A DNA stretch of 64,000 nucleotides from Janthinobacterium sp. J1-1 (GTDB lineage: Bacteria; Pseudomonadota; Gammaproteobacteria; Burkholderiales; Burkholderiaceae_D). Both the position numbers and the translations under genes were made by a program. Below the pieces are notes generated by a model. The model ran no database searches. It saw only the letters and a list, made by a program, of their open reading frames with translations, and was not told the origin of the DNA. The stretch is taken from assembly GCF_030944405.1 (NCBI RefSeq), contig NZ_CP132339.1, positions 5,084,001 through 5,148,000 of the forward strand, in the 5' to 3' direction. Shown here piece by piece: positions 1 through 8,377 of the stretch. Positions within the stretch are counted from its first letter, which is position 1, and every line of letters begins with the position of its first letter.

Positions 1-203
1 CGCAAACCACCGTCAGCGACTTTGCCGCCTCGCCGGCGATCGAAGAAGCGCTGTTCATCATGTACCGCTCGTACGACAAGCTGGGCCTGACCGACCTGCG
101 CGACGACACCCTGCGCGTGCTGACCAAGAACTACCCGACCACCGCCTTCCTCAGCCCTGAAGGGGTGAACAAGGAACGCAAGTGGTGGAAGTTCTGGCAG
201 TAA
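1..203 (+). CDS. bamD: BamD, outer-membrane assembly lipoprotein, C-terminal end (partial)
   Basis: The frame open at the left edge ends in TAA at 201-203 and gives about 66 residues containing ALFIMYRSYDKLGLTDLRDD and the end KWWKFWQ, which resembles the last TPR repeat and tail of BamD. BamD is a lipoprotein of the BAM complex that inserts beta-barrel proteins into the outer membrane. The N-terminus, lipobox and most TPRs lie outside the window, so the call rests on the C-terminal resemblance only. Confidence 0.75.
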   Translation, partial: QTTVSDFAASPAIEEALFIMYRSYDKLGLTDLRDDTLRVLTKNYPTTAFLSPEGVNKERKWWKFWQ

Positions 204-211
204 GCAGCATC

Positions 212-240
212 AAAAAAACCGGGCTCGCCCGGTTTTTTTT
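212..240. terminator. Bidirectional rho-independent terminator between bamD and yaaA
   Basis: A short GC stem (CCGGGC / GCCCGG) is flanked by an A-run on the left and eight Ts on the right. It works in both directions: for bamD ending at 203 on plus and yaaA ending at 242 on minus. Confidence 0.85.
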
Positions 241-241
241 C

Positions 242-1012
242 TTACTCGGCAACTTTGCGCCGGAACACCCAGCTGCTGTCGTTGGACGCCTCCGGCACAT
301 AGGCATAGCCATCGACATCGAACTGCTTCAGTTGCTCGGGATCACGGATCTGATGCACGGCCGCGTAGCGCGCCAGCATGCCGCGCGCGCGCTTGGCGTA
401 GAACGAGATGATTTTATACTTGCCGTTCTTCCAGTCCTCGAACACGGGCGCGATCACCGGCACCGTGAGCTGGCGCGGCCTGACCGATTTGAAGTATTCT
501 TCCGACGCCAGGTTGACCAGCACCCTGGCTTTATTCTCGCTGGCGGTGCGGTTCAGGGCGTCGGTGATGGTGTCGCCCCAGAACGCGTACAGGTCCTTGC
601 CGCGCACGGTCGACAGGCGCGTGCCCATTTCCAGCCGGTGCGGGTGAATCAGGTCCAGCGGACGCAGCAGGCCGTACAGGCCCGACAGAATGCGCACCTG
701 CGACTGGGCATAGTCGAGCTGCGCAGGCTGCAGGGTGCGCGCCTCGAAACCGGCGTAGACGTCGCCATTGAAGGCCATGATGGCCTGGCGCGCTTCGGTC
801 AGTTCTGGCGTCCACGAGGCGTAGCGCGCCACGTTGAGGCTGGACAAGGCGTCGGAAATGCCCATCAGGCTGCCCACCTCACTGGGCGAAAACTGGCGCA
901 TGCGCTCGATCAGCTGCGCGGAATGGTCGAGAAAATCGGGGGTGCTGTGCAACGAGGTGGTTGGCGGCGTCTCCAGGTCGAGACTCTTGGCGGGCGAAAG
1001 CACGATCAACAT
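242..1012 (-). CDS. yaaA: Peroxide stress protein YaaA
   Basis: The 256-residue product begins [14 protein letters not shown], the hallmark N-terminus of the YaaA/DUF328 family, and its length matches the usual ~255 residues. In E. coli YaaA limits free intracellular iron and oxidative DNA damage during peroxide stress; that role is assumed here. A longer frame to 1057 exists, but the internal ATG at 1012 fits the family start. The gene is divergent from the PIN gene at 1042, leaving only 29 bp for both start regions, and ends against the shared terminator. Confidence 0.93.
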   Translation of the reverse strand: MLIVLSPAKSLDLETPPTTSLHSTPDFLDHSAQLIERMRQFSPSEVGSLMGISDALSSLNVARYASWTPELTEARQAIMAFNGDVYAGFEARTLQPAQLDYAQSQVRILSGLYGLLRPLDLIHPHRLEMGTRLSTVRGKDLYAFWGDTITDALNRTASENKARVLVNLASEEYFKSVRPRQLTVPVIAPVFEDWKNGKYKIISFYAKRARGMLARYAAVHQIRDPEQLKQFDVDGYAYVPEASNDSSWVFRRKVAE

Positions 1013-1041
1013 AATGTTCACTACAAAATAGAATTGCCGAC

Positions 1042-1479
1042 ATGATACCTGCTCCACAAAAACTCGTCCTCGACACCAATGTCTGCCTGGACCTGTTCGT
1101 CTTCAACGATCCACGCTGGGCCGGCTTGCTGGCCGCCATGGAAAGCGGCGCGGTGCAAGCCATCACGCGCGAAGATTGCCGCGCCGAATACCTGGTGGTC
1201 CTGCACTACAAGCACCTGCCGCTCGATGAAGCCAGCCGCGCGGTGGCCGCCGCCCGTTTCGACGCCCTGATCACGGTGGTGGCGCCAGCGGTGTCCGGCG
1301 TGCGCCTGCCGGTCTGCACCGACAAGGATGACCAGAAATTCCTGGAACTGGCGCGCGACGCCAGCGCGGATGTCTTGATCACCAAGGACAAGGCGCTGCT
1401 GAAACTGGCGCGCAAGACGGCCAGGGCCGGCATGTTCAAGATCATGGTGCCGGAAGGCTGGCATGCTGCGCTAGAATAA
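1042..1479 (+). CDS. PIN-domain protein, putative toxin-like ribonuclease without visible antitoxin
   Basis: The 145-residue product starts with the PIN signature [10 protein letters not shown] (first acidic residue about position 11). It carries the later acidic positions in [10 protein letters not shown] and [11 protein letters not shown], matching the COG1569-like PIN family often annotated as a toxin component. PIN domains are metal-dependent RNases. No antitoxin-sized gene adjoins it: yaaA lies upstream on the other strand and an aminotransferase follows 25 bp downstream. It may be a solitary RNase or a domesticated toxin; no substrate can be inferred. Confidence 0.8.
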   Translation: MIPAPQKLVLDTNVCLDLFVFNDPRWAGLLAAMESGAVQAITREDCRAEYLVVLHYKHLPLDEASRAVAAARFDALITVVAPAVSGVRLPVCTDKDDQKFLELARDASADVLITKDKALLKLARKTARAGMFKIMVPEGWHAALE

Positions 1480-1504
1480 GCAACGTTTCCACTTCCGCAC
1501 AACC

Positions 1505-2683
1505 ATGAATCCATCTTCGCATCCCATCCTGACCCCGGTCCTGCAAACCCGCCTGCCCGCTGTCGGCACGACCGTATTTACCCGCATGTCGGCCCTGGCG
1601 GCCCAGCACGGCGCCGTCAACCTGGGCCAGGGCTTTCCCGACTTCGCCTGCGAACCGGCACTGGTCGAGGCCGTCAGCGAGGCTATGCGCGCCGGCCACA
1701 ACCAGTACCCGCCGATGACGGGCGCGGCGCCCTTGCGCGAGGCGATTGCCGCCAAGATCGCCAGCCTGTACGGCCATGAATACGACGCCGCCACCGAGAT
1801 CACGGTCACGGCCGGCGCCACCCAGGCGCTGACCACGGCCATTCTGTGCTGCGTGCACCCGGGCGACGAAGTCATCGTCATCGAACCGGCCTACGATAGT
1901 TACCTGCCGGCCATCGCGCTGGCCGGCGGCATACCGGTACTGGTCGCCATGGAAGTGGACGAGCGCGGCTACAGCGTGCCGTGGGACAAGCTGGCGGCGG
2001 CCGTCAGCGCGCAAACGCGCCTGATCATCATCAACACGCCGCACAACCCCACCGGTACCATTTTGCGCGCCGCCGACATCGAGAAACTGGCCGAGATCGT
2101 GCGCGGCACGCAGATTTTATTGCTGTCCGATGAAGTGTATGAACACATGGTGTACGACGGCGTGCCGCACGCCTCCTTGAGCCGCCACGCGGAACTGGCG
2201 GCGCGCGCGTTTATCGTTTCCAGCTTCGGCAAGACCTATCACGTGACGGGCTGGAAGGTCGGCTATGTGGCCGCGCCGTCGACCATGACGGCGGAGTTCC
2301 GCAAGGTGCACCAGTACAATGTATTTACCGTCAATACGCCGATGCAGCACGGCCTGGCCAGCTACATGATGGATCCGCAGCCGTATCTGCAACTGCCCGC
2401 GTTCTACCAGCGCAAGCGCGACCTGTTCCGCGCCGGCCTGGCCGGCAGCCGCTTCGAACTGTTGCCAGCCGACGGCACCTACTTTCAATGCGTGAAATAT
2501 GCCGCCATCTCGCAGGACAGCGAGGCGCAGTTCGCCGAGTGGCTTACCACCGAACTGAAGGTGGCGGCGATTCCCGTCTCGGCGTTCTACGCGCAGGCAA
2601 AAGAGTCGGGCATCGTGCGCTTCTGCTTTGCCAAGAAGGACGAGACGCTGAACCTGGCTTTGGAGCGGCTGCGGACGATTTGA
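1505..2683 (+). CDS. PLP-dependent class I/II aminotransferase (YbdL-like)
   Basis: The 392-residue product has the fold-type I aminotransferase plan: NLGQGFPDF near the N-terminus, NTPHNPTG in the middle, the aspartate of LLSDEVYEH, and the PLP lysine in SFGKTYHVTGWK. The SFGKT-HVTGWK form and length resemble the methionine aminotransferase YbdL and related kynurenine/glutamine transaminase K-like enzymes, so a 2-oxoacid transaminase preferring methionine or aromatic amino acids is likely. The amino donor cannot be fixed from sequence. It is cytoplasmic and probably monocistronic, since the following module differs sharply in base composition. Confidence 0.88.
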   Translation: MNPSSHPILTPVLQTRLPAVGTTVFTRMSALAAQHGAVNLGQGFPDFACEPALVEAVSEAMRAGHNQYPPMTGAAPLREAIAAKIASLYGHEYDAATEITVTAGATQALTTAILCCVHPGDEVIVIEPAYDSYLPAIALAGGIPVLVAMEVDERGYSVPWDKLAAAVSAQTRLIIINTPHNPTGTILRAADIEKLAEIVRGTQILLLSDEVYEHMVYDGVPHASLSRHAELAARAFIVSSFGKTYHVTGWKVGYVAAPSTMTAEFRKVHQYNVFTVNTPMQHGLASYMMDPQPYLQLPAFYQRKRDLFRAGLAGSRFELLPADGTYFQCVKYAAISQDSEAQFAEWLTTELKVAAIPVSAFYAQAKESGIVRFCFAKKDETLNLALERLRTI

Positions 2684-2850
2684 GCTAGTAGCAACAAGCA
2701 ACGACGAGAATGTAATCATAGCGGATGTGTCACAATGCAGAGCAAGCAAAGCTCGATCCTTGCCCATCATTATCAAGCTGATTGTTGAAATCCACACAAT
2801 CCCGTGAATTCGTCAAGCAAATTGTAAAAAACCTTGCGGGAACTACCTTA

Positions 2851-3360
2851 ATGGTAAATACTAGCCTTCTCATGCACGAAAATCCATACGTCCGAGCACG
2901 CCCCAAACTTCCTTGGCCACCACCACAGCATGGCGACGATCAGATGCATACACGTTTGATCGATGGGAAAATCTGGGATTTGATGTCTATACGGCAACTA
3001 GCTCAGCAGGTTATCAACGGGGATGGCTCTTCGCTTAAAGCGATTACCAAAGATTGCAGAAGCGATATGCAGCGATTGCAGATGGACGATCAGTACGCGG
3101 CTAGGTTGTTGCTTTTACTTAATGAAAAAGATCATTATATAAACTCCAGATGGTGCCATACTGGCGCAAACATACCGAACAAGCCTGCCGTGGGATGGGT
3201 ACCATGTGACGCTTATAAAGTAGCTGTTGAGGACGATTACGACAGCGGCGAGACACTAACAATTACCTATTACATCAAGTTCTGTTTGAGCCCATCTGGC
3301 TTGATGGTATTACTGATATCACTCCATGAATCCGATAAGGACACCCCATATGACTGTTAA
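2851..3360 (+). CDS. MqsR-like ribonuclease toxin of a toxin-antitoxin-chaperone module
   Basis: First gene of a three-gene operon. The 169-residue product (from the ATG at 2851) ends with a beta-rich stretch, TITYYIKFCLSPSGLMVLLI, preceded by DMQRLQMDDQYAARLLLLL and a W-containing loop. This order resembles the C-terminal half of MqsR, an mRNA-cleaving RelE-fold toxin, though this protein is longer than the ~98-residue E. coli MqsR. The frame opens earlier at a TTG (2782) with no SD; the ATG at 2851 follows GCGGGAA at good spacing, and ATG 2872 is another option. Assignment leans on the antitoxin and chaperone that follow. Base composition is clearly more AT-rich than the flanks, suggesting acquisition. 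Confidence 0.68.
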   Translation: MVNTSLLMHENPYVRARPKLPWPPPQHGDDQMHTRLIDGKIWDLMSIRQLAQQVINGDGSSLKAITKDCRSDMQRLQMDDQYAARLLLLLNEKDHYINSRWCHTGANIPNKPAVGWVPCDAYKVAVEDDYDSGETLTITYYIKFCLSPSGLMVLLISLHESDKDTPYDC

Positions 3361-3973
3361 TGAAATTTGCCCGATTTGCTGCGAAGGGCATCTTATCAAG
3401 TCAAAAACCTCGACTCAACTTACCGTCAAGTCCACGGAGATAAATGTTGAGCAATCCGGCCACGCTTGTAATGTTTGCGGAACTGAAATCGCAACTGCCG
3501 ATGATTTGAGATTTAATGCACGCGTTTGCAGGGAAGCCCAGTTACATGCGACTGGACGCATGACCGGCACTGACATCAAAGCATTGCGGTCAAAATTGCA
3601 TATCTCCCACAAACTGGCTGGACAACTTTTTGGCGGCGGTCCAGTAGCCTTTTGCAAATACGAAAACCACGAGATTTCGCCAACTGATGCGATGGATAAT
3701 CTTTTGTGGATCGCTGATATGTTTCCTTCTGTTGTTAATGCCTTAGCTGAACGACATCAAATTACCATTCCCAATGTACAACCCGCAGCTCCGCAAATAA
3801 AATTGGATATAAGTGCACTTGATGAAAAAATTGTGCCTGAATACATGGCAAATGCTGCCGTGAGAACTAATAGTGGCTACAAAATGTGGGAGCATGTCCC
3901 CATCAATATGCATCAATTCCAGCATGCATCAAATGAAATGACCGTTAACTTTGAATCTGCGATCGCAGCCTGA
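3350..3973 (+). CDS. MqsA-like antitoxin with zinc finger, HTH and C-terminal chaperone-addiction extension
   Basis: The 207-residue product has the MqsA plan: an N-terminal zinc-binding domain with CPIC (C7, C10) and CNVC (C40, C43), then an HTH around residues 70-130 (DIKALRSKLHISHKLAGQLF ... KYENHEISPTDAM). Beyond the normal MqsA end there are about 60 further residues, rich in hydrophobics and ending near NEMTVNFESAIAA. In known TAC systems such a tail is the chaperone-addiction (ChAD) segment that makes the antitoxin depend on its SecB-like partner. The ATG at 3350 is chosen because GATAAGG lies 9 nt upstream; it overlaps the toxin end by 11 bp. The HTH probably autorepresses the operon. 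Confidence 0.88.
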   Translation: MTVNEICPICCEGHLIKSKTSTQLTVKSTEINVEQSGHACNVCGTEIATADDLRFNARVCREAQLHATGRMTGTDIKALRSKLHISHKLAGQLFGGGPVAFCKYENHEISPTDAMDNLLWIADMFPSVVNALAERHQITIPNVQPAAPQIKLDISALDEKIVPEYMANAAVRTNSGYKMWEHVPINMHQFQHASNEMTVNFESAIAA

Positions 3974-3975
3974 TT

Positions 3976-4440
3976 ATGAATATTGCCCCCCTGCAACCAA
4001 GAGGAATTATCTTCGAAGAAGTATCAATAAAAGTTGCACCCGACCAAAATAACAACCTTTTCTTCGCTGATCAATTTGATTTTGGTGGAGTAAATATTAG
4101 ATGCGATGTTGGTCATGTACAAGTAAAAGACGATCATGGTAATGTTTCCGAAAACAGTTTTTTAGTGGGAGTCGATCTTTTCATCACTAATGAAATAGGA
4201 AAAAGAGCACCTTACTCCATTCATGTTGGCGCGAAGGGTTTCTTTGATTGGGTTGGGGTCAAGAAGGAGCCTGCAGAGATGTTAGATCTCATTGTGGTGA
4301 ATGGTGCAAGCATGATCTACGGTTCAATCCGAGAAATGATCTCAAACGTGACATCACGTTCGATGGCGGGCCCGCTCCTTTTGCCAAGCCTCAGCTTTAT
4401 TGACAGTAAACCCTCACTGCAGAAATCAGGGCGCAGTTAG
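3976..4440 (+). CDS. SecB-like chaperone, third gene of the TAC module
   Basis: The 154-residue product has SecB length and plan. Its C-terminal half contains NGASMIYGSIREMISNVTSR followed by LLLPSLSF, which aligns with the SecB segment [31 protein letters not shown]. A central GAKGFFDW matches the SecB beta-strand segment. It starts 2 bp after the antitoxin stop. A housekeeping SecB would not sit behind a toxin-antitoxin pair in low-GC DNA, so this is read as the dedicated chaperone that protects and folds the antitoxin. SecB-type tetramers are cytosolic. Confidence 0.85.
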   Translation: MNIAPLQPRGIIFEEVSIKVAPDQNNNLFFADQFDFGGVNIRCDVGHVQVKDDHGNVSENSFLVGVDLFITNEIGKRAPYSIHVGAKGFFDWVGVKKEPAEMLDLIVVNGASMIYGSIREMISNVTSRSMAGPLLLPSLSFIDSKPSLQKSGRS

Positions 4441-4680
4441 CTGGGCAGTGAATGAAAGCTTTGTCGGGCATGGCCAGATATCCGAATGATCTGATAGACA
4501 GACATACTACATAGCAAAACACAAGGGACAAAAACAAACCCAAGCAGTTACATTTAATTTTTCGTGACTGTTCAGTTGCTATGGTAGCTGTACTAAGGCT
4601 GGGCGGCTGCTTCGCGGTTAGCCCTTCATGGCCGCAAGAATACGTTTCGAAGGGCGCTCTGCGCACTATCGTTGATATTT

Positions 4681-5787
4681 TCAGGCGCTGCGGTACTGCG
4701 TGCCTCCCAACAAATTCTTCTTCCACAACTCTCCCAGGCTGTAGTCGCTCAGCCATTCAGAAAATGCGTTGCCGTCCGGCCGATTGAAGGCAGAGGCTCC
4801 ACCGCGCTTGTCGACCACGATCAGGTCTTCGACGTCAAATTCGTTGACCAATTCCACGGATTGTGTCGATACGATCAACTGATGATGCTGGGTTGCCGAC
4901 TTGATCAGGCCGGCGAGCACCGTGATGGCAAACGGATGCAGGCCCAGCTCCGGCTCGTCGATCAGGACGGCCTTGGGCATGAATTCCTCCGGCTGCAACA
5001 AGACGGTCGCCAGGCAGATGAAGCGCAGCGTGCCATCGGACAAGGCGCTGGCTGAAAACGGTTCATCTTGTCCTTGCTCCGTCCATTCAAGCTGTATCCG
5101 CTCTTTGTTATCGACCGTGGGACGCAGCAGAAAGTCGCCGAAAAACGGTGCGACCAGGCGGATCGCCTTGACGATGCGTAAGTAGTGTTCGGCATGATGA
5201 TTCTTCAACCGCCACAAAAATGCCGCGAGATTACGGGCATCGTCGCGCAGGAATGCATTGTCGCTGATGCCGTGAATCTGCTTGACCAAGGCGGTACTGC
5301 TGGTGTCATGGAAATGGTACAGGCGCCAGCTGAGCATCGCCGGAACAACGTGTCCCCAGATGGGGCCGTGTATGCCACGCTCCTTGTACAGCGTTTCAAA
5401 ATGGCCAGAACCGGGATGCCAGTCGCCGTGCTGATTCCACCAGAGTGCCTCGGTATAAAACATCAGGCGGTTATCCTGGGTTGGCCGCAGGCTGAAACGA
5501 TAGACATTGTTACCAAAATACAGCTCCGCCCGAAGCTCTTCGGTTTTCTTGCGTCCGAAGTGCAATACGGCGTCCGGTCCACCGGCCTGTCCCACAGCAA
5601 CCTGCAATTGCTGCTCCAGAATACGATTAATCAAGCGGAAGAAACCGATGAAATTGGATTTGCCGGCACCATTGGCGCCAATCAGCACATTCAGGCGCCC
5701 CAGTTCCAGATCGCATTCCGCGATGGACTTGTAGCCGCGCAGGACCAGGCGAGAAATCTGGTCGGTATCGTTGACTTTTTTTATCAT
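4681..5787 (-). CDS. RecF/SMC-like AAA ATPase (AAA_21 type), possible defence gene
   Basis: The 368-residue product has Walker A GANGAGKSN (residues 37-45), an ABC-type signature at SALSDGTLRFICLATVLL, Walker B AVLIDEPELGLHP, and a late H-loop region (LIVSTQSVEL). This is the compact RecF/OLD-like ATPase head without the C-terminal TOPRIM nuclease of OLD proteins. No partner nuclease gene follows. AGGAAC precedes the ATG at good spacing. Such stand-alone ATPases are common in phage-defence islands; its place 240 bp from the TAC operon supports that only weakly. DNA repair is an alternative. The 240 bp between the two units holds no gene I can recognise. Confidence 0.8.
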   Translation of the reverse strand: MIKKVNDTDQISRLVLRGYKSIAECDLELGRLNVLIGANGAGKSNFIGFFRLINRILEQQLQVAVGQAGGPDAVLHFGRKKTEELRAELYFGNNVYRFSLRPTQDNRLMFYTEALWWNQHGDWHPGSGHFETLYKERGIHGPIWGHVVPAMLSWRLYHFHDTSSTALVKQIHGISDNAFLRDDARNLAAFLWRLKNHHAEHYLRIVKAIRLVAPFFGDFLLRPTVDNKERIQLEWTEQGQDEPFSASALSDGTLRFICLATVLLQPEEFMPKAVLIDEPELGLHPFAITVLAGLIKSATQHHQLIVSTQSVELVNEFDVEDLIVVDKRGGASAFNRPDGNAFSEWLSDYSLGELWKKNLLGGTQYRSA

Positions 5788-5912
5788 GTTCCTATCCCGT
5801 TCATGATGACAGTATAGCCGTTACCCGCACGCCGACAACAGGACGCCGCGGCCAGGTCAATCCGCGATCATAATTGCTCGCCAGTAAAGCAACTGGTCGC
5901 TACACTACGCCC

Positions 5913-6758
5913 ATGACCGGAAAAACCACCTTGCTCCAGGGCTGGCGCTCGCTATGGGAGCTGCGCCCGCATCATGATGTTTCGCTTGCCGCGCGCCTGC
6001 TGGTGGCGTCGCTGATCGCCATCGCCCTGGCGCTGGGCCTGATGGCCTTTGTCGCGATTTTCGGCCGGGTCGACCGGCCGGGCTGGTGGTGGGCTTCCCT
6101 GCTGCCCAATATCGGCATCTGCCTGTGCATCGTGCATACCCTGTTCGGCGTGCTGCGTCTGGCCGAGCGGGTGCTGCCGGCGCCGCTGGTCGCACGCATG
6201 TCGGAGGTGCGCGATATCCGCGCCGGCATGGCCTTGAGTTCCCTGTCACTGGCGGCGATCATCCTCGGCATGACCATCGGCTTTACCATCGTGCCCGCGC
6301 TGGTGGGCTTCAATGTGTGGGGCATGTTCATCTCGCTGCCGGCCGCGCTGACCAAGTTTGCCGTCTTTATCCTGTTCGTGCTGGGCGTCAACTGGGCCTG
6401 GTGGCGTTCGCGCCTGCGCCAGCAGCAACTGCTGGGCGAAGTGACGCAGGCCCGCTTGCGCCTGCTGCAGGGACAGATCGAGCCGCACCTGCTGTTCAAC
6501 ACCCTGGCCAATATCCAGAGCCTGATGGACTACGATCCGCCGCGCGCCAAGCGGATGCTCGAAACCTTTTCCAGCTATCTGCGCAGCAGCCTGTCGCAGC
6601 TGCGCCAGGGCGACAGCACACTGGAGGCGGAACTCGATATGGCGGGACAATACCTGTCGCTGCTGCAGATCCGCATGGAAGACCGGCTGCGCATGCGCGG
6701 CCACGCCGGCGAGTTGCCGGTCAGCCGCGCTTTCGTGCATCTGTTCAAGGCCATGTAG
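5913..6758 (+). pseudogene. LytS/YehU-type membrane histidine kinase lacking the ATPase domain
   Basis: The 281-residue product has about four hydrophobic segments (residues ~25-165), then the His_kinase domain with QGQIEPHLLFNTLANIQSLM, containing the phospho-acceptor histidine, and LSLLQIRMEDRLR. In intact members this is followed by the N-box (PLVENAIKHG-type) and a HATPase domain. Here the frame runs into an unrelated tail, AFVHLFKAM, and stops. No HATPase remnant is seen in any frame before the next gene, and no LytTR response regulator adjoins, so a deletion rather than a point frameshift is likely. It may be a dead kinase or a residual sensor/dimerisation protein. The ATG at 5913 is preferred to the TTG-led extension to 5874. 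Confidence 0.75.
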
Positions 6759-6864
6759 ACGGCGCCGGCTTACCATCCGTCGCGCTGGCTGTCGATTCGT
6801 CGCACGGCGGCTGCGCGCGTCGATGCCGTCGGCGATGCTGGCGTTTTCATTGCTGGAGACGCCC

Positions 6865-7662
6865 ATGTTCAAATTCCTCACGATCGCCCTGGTCTGCATC
6901 GGCGCCGCCGGCGCCGCACACTGCGCGCCGCAGATCGACACCATCGCCGGCCGCCAGGTGGAATCAATGACCGTGCTCCATCCCTCGTCGCAGAACATCG
7001 TCGTGTTCGAAGGCGGCTCGCGCGGCACCATCGCCAAGTGGGGCACGGTGCCGGAACGGCTTGCTGCCGAGACGTCGGTGTTCGTGTATAACCGGCCCGG
7101 CTATGGCAACAGCGAGGCGGCCACCACGCCGCGCGACGGCCTGACCATCGTCGAGGAACTGCGCGCCCTGCTGCGCCACCAGGGCTTGCCGCCGCCCTAT
7201 GTGCTGGTCGGCCATTCCCTGGGCGGCCTGTACATGCAGCTGTTCGCCAGGGCCTATCCGCAGGAGGTAAAAGGGCTGGTGCTGATCGATTCGCTCTACC
7301 CTCGCATGATCAAGAAGACGCAGGATTTCCCCTTATGGAGCCGCCTCGCCGGCCAGCTGGCGTTTTCGCGCCCGGTGTGGCGCGAAATCGAGCAGATCGA
7401 CGAGACGGGCGAGATGATCTTGCGCCTGCCCGGCATCGACGACAAGCCGATCGTGCGGCTGGTGAATCAACCGGCATCGAACACCGCGATCGCGGTCGAC
7501 TTCGGCGCCTTCCGGATGGACCAGGCAACGCGGGACGCGGTGCGCTCCCTGTATCCGAAGGCCACCAGGATCGTCGCCGATTCCAGCCACCAGATGCCTT
7601 TGACCTCGCCCGAGATCGTGCTCGACGCGATACGGCGGGTGCTGCCGGCGGCCGGCCAATGA
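6865..7662 (+). CDS. Secreted alpha/beta hydrolase
   Basis: The 265-residue product begins with a signal peptide (MFKFLTIALVCIGAAGAAHC, cleavage near AHCA-P). It has the alpha/beta-hydrolase oxyanion region VFEGGSRG, the nucleophile elbow GHSLGG and the late histidine in DSSHQMP. An aspartate in the LIDSLYP or VDFGAF region would complete the triad. Substrate is unknown; esterase- or peptidase-like activity in the periplasm is a reasonable guess. GGAG 6 nt upstream fixes the ATG at 6865 over an earlier in-frame ATG. It converges with the small minus-strand gene at 7670. Confidence 0.82.
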   Translation: MFKFLTIALVCIGAAGAAHCAPQIDTIAGRQVESMTVLHPSSQNIVVFEGGSRGTIAKWGTVPERLAAETSVFVYNRPGYGNSEAATTPRDGLTIVEELRALLRHQGLPPPYVLVGHSLGGLYMQLFARAYPQEVKGLVLIDSLYPRMIKKTQDFPLWSRLAGQLAFSRPVWREIEQIDETGEMILRLPGIDDKPIVRLVNQPASNTAIAVDFGAFRMDQATRDAVRSLYPKATRIVADSSHQMPLTSPEIVLDAIRRVLPAAGQ

Positions 7663-7669
7663 GCTGCCG

Positions 7670-8008
7670 TCAAGCGCAGGCAGACTGGTAGCACTCCGGC
7701 TGCCGGCCATGCAGTTCGGCATAGCGGCGCATGATTTCGTCGCGTGGCAGCGGTGTGCCTTGCGCCAGGCGCTCGATATGAGGGATCAGCCAGGATGACT
7801 GCGTGATGTCGAAATGCGCCCGCCATGCCGGCAGCAGCGCGTCGACGGCGGATACGGCACAGCCGGCGGCGCCATGGCCGACGCCTTCGCTGAACGTGAC
7901 GGGATGCGGCACCGGCTCGAAACAGAGGTCGATATCGAATGGCCAGGGAAAGTTCGCCGCATGCGGCAGCGGCTTGGTGCCATGCGCCAGATTGAAGTAC
8001 AGGGCCAT
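7670..8008 (-). CDS. Small hypothetical protein (112 aa)
   Basis: A soluble 112-residue protein with no signal peptide or transmembrane segment. It begins MALYFNLAHGTKPLPHAANF and ends in a Cys-containing tail, PECYQSACA. I do not recognise a family. It fills the space between the hydrolase stop (7 bp away) and the small membrane ORF upstream on the same strand, which supports it being a gene rather than a shadow. There is no strong SD before the ATG. Confidence 0.55.
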   Translation of the reverse strand: MALYFNLAHGTKPLPHAANFPWPFDIDLCFEPVPHPVTFSEGVGHGAAGCAVSAVDALLPAWRAHFDITQSSWLIPHIERLAQGTPLPRDEIMRRYAELHGRQPECYQSACA

Positions 8009-8058
8009 GGCTAATCGATCAGTTTGTTGTGTTTTGAGGTCGCTGCCAGGCGCAGCGG

Positions 8059-8284
8059 CTACGAACGATCCGGCTTGCGCGCCACCGGCACCCTGCTTTG
8101 TTTCGCCAGCAAATATAGCCCAAGAAGCTCAAGCCCGAAACAGGCGCCCAGCCAGAGGCCGTGCACCAGATCGCTGTCGATCAGGGCTGGATGCTGCACA
8201 TGCAGCATGATCTGATAAGCGGACATGCCGAGCAGGCCGCCGAAGACCAGGATGCGGGCGCGCAGTTGCGGGGAGGTTTTTCAT
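8059..8284 (-). pseudogene. Small membrane protein with an apparent +1 frame disruption after the start codon
   Basis: Reading minus from ATG 8284 (AGGG 7 nt upstream) the frame gives low-quality sequence. If one A of the AAAAA run at codons 2-3 is removed, the frame becomes MKTSPQLRARILVFGGLLGM, then SAYQIMLHVQHPALIDSDLV, HGLWLGACFGLELLGLYLLA and KQSRVPVARKPDRS, stopping at 8059. That is about 74 residues with two hydrophobic segments, a credible small inner-membrane protein. As written, the good frame has a stop before it and no ATG until 8226. This is either a real frameshift, a start at 8226, or a homopolymer sequencing error. The family is not recognised. Confidence 0.45.
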
Positions 8285-8377
8285 GGGATGCCCTGTCAAG
8301 TATCAGTCGGTGACTGCCAGAATACACGCTATCGACGCCTCTTTACAATATCTCTCGACACACCGTGCAGCTTGTCT

